From an uncultured Collinsella sp. (GTDB lineage Bacteria; Actinomycetota; Coriobacteriia; Coriobacteriales; Coriobacteriaceae), in NCBI GenBank assembly GCA_900553705.1, contig USEK01000034.1, forward strand, positions 1 to 11,156: DNA of 11,156 nucleotides, read 5' to 3'. The notes beneath the pieces were generated by a model. It did not search any database and was not told where the DNA came from. It saw only the letters and a list, made by a program, of their open reading frames with translations. Shown here one piece after another: positions 7,217-11,156 of this stretch (position 1 is the first letter of the stretch; each line of letters begins with the position of its first letter). The position numbers and the translations under genes were made by a program.

Positions 7217-8364
7217 TGGCTGAGGCTTTAGAGGTAACGCCCGCCGAGCTGGACGCGTTTGCGGACCGGCTCGGTGAGGTCGAGTCGTATCTCCACCTGG
7301 ACGAGAAGCGTACCCGCGTGTTCGAGCTCGAGGCCAAAAGTGTTGCCCCTGGCTTTTGGGATGACGCCGACGCCGCCCGTGCCACCATGGAGGAGATCGC
7401 GCGCACCAAGGAAGATATCGCTGCCGTGGACACCGCGCGCGGCGAGCTTTCCGATGCCCGCGCCGCGCTGGAGCTTGCCGAGGAGATGGGGGATGACCCC
7501 GACGCCGCCGCCCTTCGCGAGGAGGCTGCAGCCACGGCTGAGCGCCTGGCCCGTGCCATCGATGAGCTTGAGCTTTCGAGCTGGTTTACCGGTGAGTTCG
7601 ATCACGGCGATGCCATTGTGACCATCAAGCCCGGACAGGGTGGTCTGGAGGCCCAGGACTGGACCTTCATGCTCTTTAAGATGTACATGAAGTACTGCCA
7701 GCGTCGCGGCTGGAAGGTCACCATCAACGACTGTCCCGCGGCCGAGGTCATCGGCATTGACCGTGCGACCTTTACCGTCGAGGGCAAGGACGCATTTGGC
7801 ATGCTGCGCGCCGAGGCCGGCGTCCACCGCTTGGTTCGCATTAGCCCCACCGACGACAAGAAGCGCCGCCAGACCACGTTTGCCGGCGTCGAGGTCATCC
7901 CCGTGCTACCCGATGATATCGACATCGAGATCAGTCCCGATGACATCCGCGTGGACGTGTACCACGCGAGCGGCCCGGGCGGTCAGGGCGTCAACACCAC
8001 CGACTCCGCCGTGCGCGTGACGCATTTTCCCAGCGGCATTGTGGTCACCTGCCAAAACGAGCGCAGCCAGATTCAGAACAAGGCCGCGTGCATGCAGATT
8101 CTCAAGGCCCGTCTGTACGAGATCGAGCTCGAGAAGCGCGCCGAGGCGCTCGATGAGATCCGCGGACCCAAGACCACGATTGGTTTTGGCAACCAGATTC
8201 GCAGCTACGTGCTCTACCCGTACCAGATGGTCAAGGACTTACGCACGGGCGTGGAGACCAGCAATGTCGAGGCCGTCCTTGACGATGGCGACCTGGACCC
8301 GTTTGTTATTGGCTACCATCGCTGGGCTACCGGCAACGCCGATGCAGAAGGCTCGGAGGTCTAA
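7216..8364 (+). CDS. prfB: Peptide chain release factor 2
   Basis: RF2 ends translation at UGA and UAA. The 382-residue protein has the helical N-terminal domain, the codon-reading segment GVHRLVRISPTDDKKRRQTTF (around residues 203-222), and the catalytic GGQ at 255-257 in the context GPGGQGVNTTDSAVRVTH, followed by the conserved TCQNERSQIQNK. RF2 rather than RF1 is indicated by the HRLVR context and Ser-Pro in the tripeptide. The tripeptide is SPT (210-212) instead of SPF. There is no programmed +1 frameshift: at the equivalent place the frame reads through Tyr-Leu-His-Leu (7288-7299) with no UGA. ATG 7216 shares one base with the secA stop TAA (TAATG), with AGGA at 7205-7208, so translation is likely coupled to secA. 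Confidence 0.97.
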
Positions 8365-8427
8365 AACATCGGGTGGCTTCAAGCCGATGCCAAGCCCAAC
8401 GGTTGGACGGGTTTGTATCCAGAATAA

Positions 8428-8449
8428 ACCCTGCGCAGGGGTGGTTTTT
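8428..8449 (+). terminator. Weak hairpin with T-run after prfB
   Basis: ACCC (8428-8431) can pair with GGGT (8439-8442) around TGCGCAG, and TTTTT follows two bases later (8445-8449). The stem is short, so this is at best a partial terminator. The stronger candidate to end the secA-prfB transcript is at 8489-8517. Confidence 0.25.
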
Positions 8450-8463
8450 GTCCGGCGGATCGG

Positions 8464-8469
8464 TAGAAT
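8464..8469 (+). promoter_or_regulatory. Possible -10 box for the yitT-like gene
   Basis: TAGAAT resembles a -10 element. The -35 position 17 bases upstream reads GTGGTT (8441-8446), which is weak. Transcription would start near 8476, upstream of the terminator hairpin, so the hairpin would be part of the leader. Confidence 0.25.
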
Positions 8470-8488
8470 CGAATACAAGAAGAAGTTC

Positions 8489-8517
8489 AAAGCGCATCCG
8501 TTTGGGTGCGCTTTTTT
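8489..8517 (+). terminator. Intrinsic terminator between prfB and the yitT-like gene
   Basis: AAAGCGCATCC (8489-8499) pairs with GGGTGCGCTTT (8504-8514), with a G-T wobble, around loop GTTT, and the T-run continues to 8517. Only 12 bases separate it from the next start codon, so it ends the secA-prfB transcript and must also lie in, or overlap the promoter of, the following gene. Confidence 0.88.
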
Positions 8518-8529
8518 GAGGGAGGCAGC

Positions 8530-9420
8530 ATGGCATATCGTCTGGACATCAAGCGCATTCTTTCGATGAACTTCTTTCACGACCTGCCCCAGATCATGTT
8601 GGGGTGTGCCTTGGCCGCCATCGCGACCGACTTGTTTTTGATTCCCAACGGTCTTGCCGCCGGTGGCGTTACGGGCCTTGCCACCATTATCCAGGCGGTC
8701 GGCGCGGCGCGCGGCCTATCGCTTCCCGTTGGTATTCAGACGATCGTGATGAACGCCTTGCTGTTGTTGGTCGTTATGCGCGAGGGCGGCATGTTCTACG
8801 TGGTGCAGACCGCGACGGGCTTTGTGCTGCTGGGCTTCTTTACCGATCTGTTCGCCCCGTTTGTAGCACCTCTGGCGGATGCGGACCTGATGCTCCCTGC
8901 CATGTGGGGCGGCATTATTACGGGCATCGGTTACGGCATGGTGTTGCGCGCCGGCGCCAACACCGGCGGCTCGGACACGATTGGCCAAATCATCTCGCGT
9001 AACACCTCGCTGCCGGTGGGCTCGACCGTCATGGCGATCGATGTTGCCGTATGCGCGCTATCGGCTCCGGTCTTTTCAATCGAAAACGCACTGTATGCAG
9101 GCCTTTCGATGGTCATTAGCGGCTACGTGATCGATGCCGTGGTCGATGGTGGCAACAAACGCCGTATGGTACTCATCATCTCGGACAAGTTCCCTGATAT
9201 CGCTGCCGATATCATGTATGGCCTGGGTCGTGGTTGTACCAAGTTTAAGGCGACTGGCATGTATTCGGGTGCCGAGAAGCCAGTGATTATGGTCATCGTG
9301 AGCCGTCGAGAGCTCAATACCCTCAAGACGATCGTGCGCGAGCGCGATCCTCATGCCATCGTGACGGTTGCCGACGTTACGGAAGCCTTCGGCGAGGGAT
9401 TCAAGGACATTAGCGCGTAG
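8530..9420 (+). CDS. YitT-family (DUF161/DUF2179) membrane protein
   Basis: The 296-residue protein has several hydrophobic helices at roughly 21-39, 42-60, 68-85, 90-110, 121-140, 158-172 and 178-195. The segment LIPNGLAAGGVTGLATII and the later GANTGGSDTIGQII are the repeated glycine-rich loops typical of this family. The soluble C-terminal domain from about 212 (MVLIISDKFPDIAADIM, then the GMYSGAEKPVIMVIVSRREL strand) fits DUF2179. The biochemical role of the family is not well established; transport has been proposed. I chose ATG 8530 because GGGAGG at 8520-8525 precedes it; an upstream in-frame GTG at 8506 lies inside the terminator hairpin. It appears to be a single gene with no strong terminator after it. 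Confidence 0.9.
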   Translation: MAYRLDIKRILSMNFFHDLPQIMLGCALAAIATDLFLIPNGLAAGGVTGLATIIQAVGAARGLSLPVGIQTIVMNALLLLVVMREGGMFYVVQTATGFVLLGFFTDLFAPFVAPLADADLMLPAMWGGIITGIGYGMVLRAGANTGGSDTIGQIISRNTSLPVGSTVMAIDVAVCALSAPVFSIENALYAGLSMVISGYVIDAVVDGGNKRRMVLIISDKFPDIAADIMYGLGRGCTKFKATGMYSGAEKPVIMVIVSRRELNTLKTIVRERDPHAIVTVADVTEAFGEGFKDISA

Positions 9421-9627
9421 GGTCGATCGCGTTCCATCCAAAAGACGTTCACATTGATAAACCGTTTCATCAGCGGTTCTGCCTGCTAAATTGTTCAAAT
9501 AATGATAAAAACTCTGGTAAAGCCATCAGTTTCCAGCATAATGAATGACGTACGTGCATTGCGGCTGTGTTGGGATTACCTTCGGTGCCGTGCACATTTT
9601 GTCTAATGAGGATGAAAGGAAGGCACA
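9421..9627 (+). promoter_or_regulatory. Upstream region of the transketolase genes
   Basis: This 207-base gap has an AT-rich core (about 9481-9545) that stands out from its GC-rich surroundings and probably holds the promoter. CATAAT at 9537-9542 is a possible -10, but no good -35 is spaced with it. A small stem AACCG (9460-9464) with CGGTT (9474-9478) has no T-run, so it is not a convincing terminator for the yitT-like gene. The Shine-Dalgarno AAAGGA at 9615-9620 serves the gene at 9628. Confidence 0.35.
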
Positions 9628-10458
9628 ATGAGCGACGAAGAGCTCAAAAAGGTTGCCAACGAGGTAAGGAAGGGCATCGTCACCGGCGTGCACGCTGCCA
9701 AGTCCGGCCATCCGGGCGGTTCGCTCGGCGCTGCCGACATCATGACCTATCTGTACTTTGAGGAAATGAACGTCGACCCGGCCGATCCCCGCAAGGCCGA
9801 TCGCGACCGTTTTGTGCTCTCCAAGGGCCATTGCGCTCCGGGCCTGTACGCCGTGCTCGCCGAGCGTGGGTTCTTCCCCAAGGAGGATCTCGAGACGCTG
9901 CGCCATATCGGCAGCCACCTGCAAGGTCATCCCAACATGAACGACACCCCGGGCGTCGATATGTCCACCGGCTCGCTCGGCCAGGGCATCTCCGCCGCCG
10001 TGGGCATGGCGGTTGCCGCCAAGCACTGGGGCGATACTTACCGCACGTACGCCCTGCTGGGTGATGGCGAGAGCGAGGAGGGCCAGGTCTGGGAGGCAGC
10101 CATGTTTGCCGGCAACCAGCAGCTCGATAACCTCTGCGTGATCGTCGACCACAACGGCCTGCAGATCGACGGCCCCGTCGAGGAGGTCAACGACCCCATG
10201 CCGCTCGCCGACAAGTTCCGCGCCTTTAAGTTCCACGTGGTGGAGCTTGCCGACGGCAACGATTTCGATCAGATCCGCGCCGCCTTTGCCGAGGCCCGCG
10301 CCACCAAGGGTCAGCCGACCGCCATCATCGCCGAGACCATGAAGGGCAAGGGCGTTTCCTTTATGGAGAACCAGGTTGGTTGGCACGGCAAGGCCCCCAA
10401 CGATGAACAGTTTGAGCAGGCCATGGCAGAGCTCACGGCCGCCGGAGAGGAGCTCTAG
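9628..10458 (+). CDS. Transketolase, N-terminal subunit
   Basis: The 276-residue protein is the thiamine-diphosphate-binding half of a two-gene transketolase of the non-oxidative pentose phosphate pathway, moving two-carbon ketol units between sugar phosphates. Visible motifs are SGHPGGSLGAAD with His28, LSKGHCAPGLYA with His68, GSLGQGISAAVGMA (115-128), and the diphosphate/metal site GDG at 145-147 with DHNG at 174-177. One-piece transketolases are about 660 residues; this half has the usual length for the split form. AAAGGA at 9615-9620 supports ATG 9628. The second subunit starts one base after this stop, so the two are co-translated and should assemble as a heterodimer-based complex. Split 1-deoxyxylulose-5-phosphate synthase is much less likely. 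Confidence 0.95.
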   Translation: MSDEELKKVANEVRKGIVTGVHAAKSGHPGGSLGAADIMTYLYFEEMNVDPADPRKADRDRFVLSKGHCAPGLYAVLAERGFFPKEDLETLRHIGSHLQGHPNMNDTPGVDMSTGSLGQGISAAVGMAVAAKHWGDTYRTYALLGDGESEEGQVWEAAMFAGNQQLDNLCVIVDHNGLQIDGPVEEVNDPMPLADKFRAFKFHVVELADGNDFDQIRAAFAEARATKGQPTAIIAETMKGKGVSFMENQVGWHGKAPNDEQFEQAMAELTAAGEEL

Positions 10459-10459
10459 G

Positions 10460-11156
10460 ATGGCAGACGTCAAGAAAATCGCCACGCGCGTAAGCTACGG
10501 CGAGGCCCTCGTCGAGCTCGCCAACGAGCACGATGACTTTGTGGTCCTCGACGCCGACCTGGCTGCCGCCACGCAGACCGGCAAGTTCAAGGCAGCCTGC
10601 CCCGACCGCTTCTTCGATGTGGGCATTGCCGAGAGCAACCTGATGGGCGTCGCCGCCGGTATCGCGACCACTGGTCGTGTTGCCTTCGCGAGTACCTTTG
10701 CCATGTTCGCTGCCGGTCGCGCCTTTGAGCAGGTCCGCAACTCCATCGGCTACCCGCACCTCAACGTTAAGATCGGTGCCACGCATGCCGGTATCTCGGT
10801 GGGCGAGGACGGCGCCACGCACCAGTGCTGCGAGGATATCGCCCTGATGCGCTCCATCCCCGGTATGGTCGTCATCAGCCCGGCCGACGATGTCGAGGCC
10901 CGCGCCGCCGTCATCGCCGCCTACAACTACCAGGGCCCTGTCTACCTGCGCTTTTCCCGCCTGGCCACGCCGGTTTTCCATGACCCGGAGACCTACGAGT
11001 TCGAGATCGGCAAGGGCGAGAAGCTGACCGACGGTTACGACATCGCCGTCATCTCCACCGGCCTGATGACCAACGAGGCACTGCGCGCCGCCGTGCTGGC
11101 CAAGCGCCAGGGCATGAACGTCCGCGTCATCAATATGCCCACCATCAAGCCCATCG
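10460..11156 (+). CDS. Transketolase, C-terminal subunit (3' end beyond window)
   Basis: The frame is open from ATG 10460 to the window edge, giving 232 residues of an expected 305-320. It contains the pyrimidine-binding domain: GIAESNLMGVAAGIA (55-69) with catalytic Glu58, FASTFAMFAAGRAFEQVRNSI, then KIGATHAGISVGEDGATHQCCEDIALMRSIPG. The last part enters the transketolase C-terminal domain (DIAVISTGLMTNEAL). It supplies the second half of the active site formed with the N-terminal subunit. The start is supported by GAGGAG at 10447-10452, which lies inside the last codons of the upstream gene; one base separates the genes, so translation is likely coupled. Confidence 0.95.
   Translation, partial: MADVKKIATRVSYGEALVELANEHDDFVVLDADLAAATQTGKFKAACPDRFFDVGIAESNLMGVAAGIATTGRVAFASTFAMFAAGRAFEQVRNSIGYPHLNVKIGATHAGISVGEDGATHQCCEDIALMRSIPGMVVISPADDVEARAAVIAAYNYQGPVYLRFSRLATPVFHDPETYEFEIGKGEKLTDGYDIAVISTGLMTNEALRAAVLAKRQGMNVRVINMPTIKPI

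Noticed and set aside
8506..8529. Upstream GTG start for the yitT-like gene
   Set aside because: It lies in the terminator stem with no ribosome site; GGGAGG precedes ATG 8530.
9460..9478. AACCG/CGGTT hairpin after the yitT-like gene as a terminator
   Set aside because: The stem is only 5 bp, with no following T-run.
9526..10485. Minus-strand 319-codon frame opposite the transketolase N-terminal gene
   Set aside because: Antisense shadow from codon bias; the sense frame has clear family motifs.

Overview
The window is a high-GC segment that reads as a member of the Coriobacteriia (Actinomycetota), most likely Collinsella or a close relative. This rests on the actinobacterial character of SecA and RF2, an unframeshifted prfB, a two-gene transketolase, an L31 protein with an Ala/Lys/Glu tail, and strong codon bias to G/C at third positions. 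The genus is inference from sequence style, not from a database comparison. Positions 1-45 are not genomic: they are Illumina Nextera P7-side adapter with an i7 index, so real sequence starts at 46.

Region 1 (46-3368) is an accessory export module. It holds the 3' end of an ABC permease gene, an ABC ATPase gene broken by one in-frame amber codon, a doubtful 43-codon ORF, a 604-residue protein in which a six-helix ABC-2-like permease is fused to an ATPase, and a 114-residue secreted, tyrosine-rich small protein. A strong intrinsic terminator ends the module. The broken pair and the fusion look like paralogues. The layout resembles loci for Sec-secreted bacteriocins with dedicated ABC transporters (lactococcin 972-type), but I recognise no known peptide family.

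Region 2 (3369-4177) carries an intergenic stretch with a perfect inverted repeat and an orphan GC-rich hairpin. These are followed by a promoter, a structured leader and rpmE, with a terminator after it. The leader folds so that the rpmE Shine-Dalgarno lies in a stem, and its two hairpin loops repeat one motif, as expected of a ribosomal-protein autoregulatory leader.

Region 3 (4178-8517) is the housekeeping pair secA-prfB, overlapping by one base and probably co-transcribed. The upstream intergenic region has repeated TAACCTGTCCC motifs and a 16-bp perfect palindrome. The RF2 protein has SPT where the stop-codon-reading tripeptide is normally SPF.

Region 4 (8518-11156) holds a YitT-family membrane protein gene, whose start lies just downstream of an intrinsic terminator, and then the N- and C-terminal transketolase subunit genes. 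The C-terminal gene runs off the window end. No tRNA, rRNA, CRISPR array or intact mobile element is visible.
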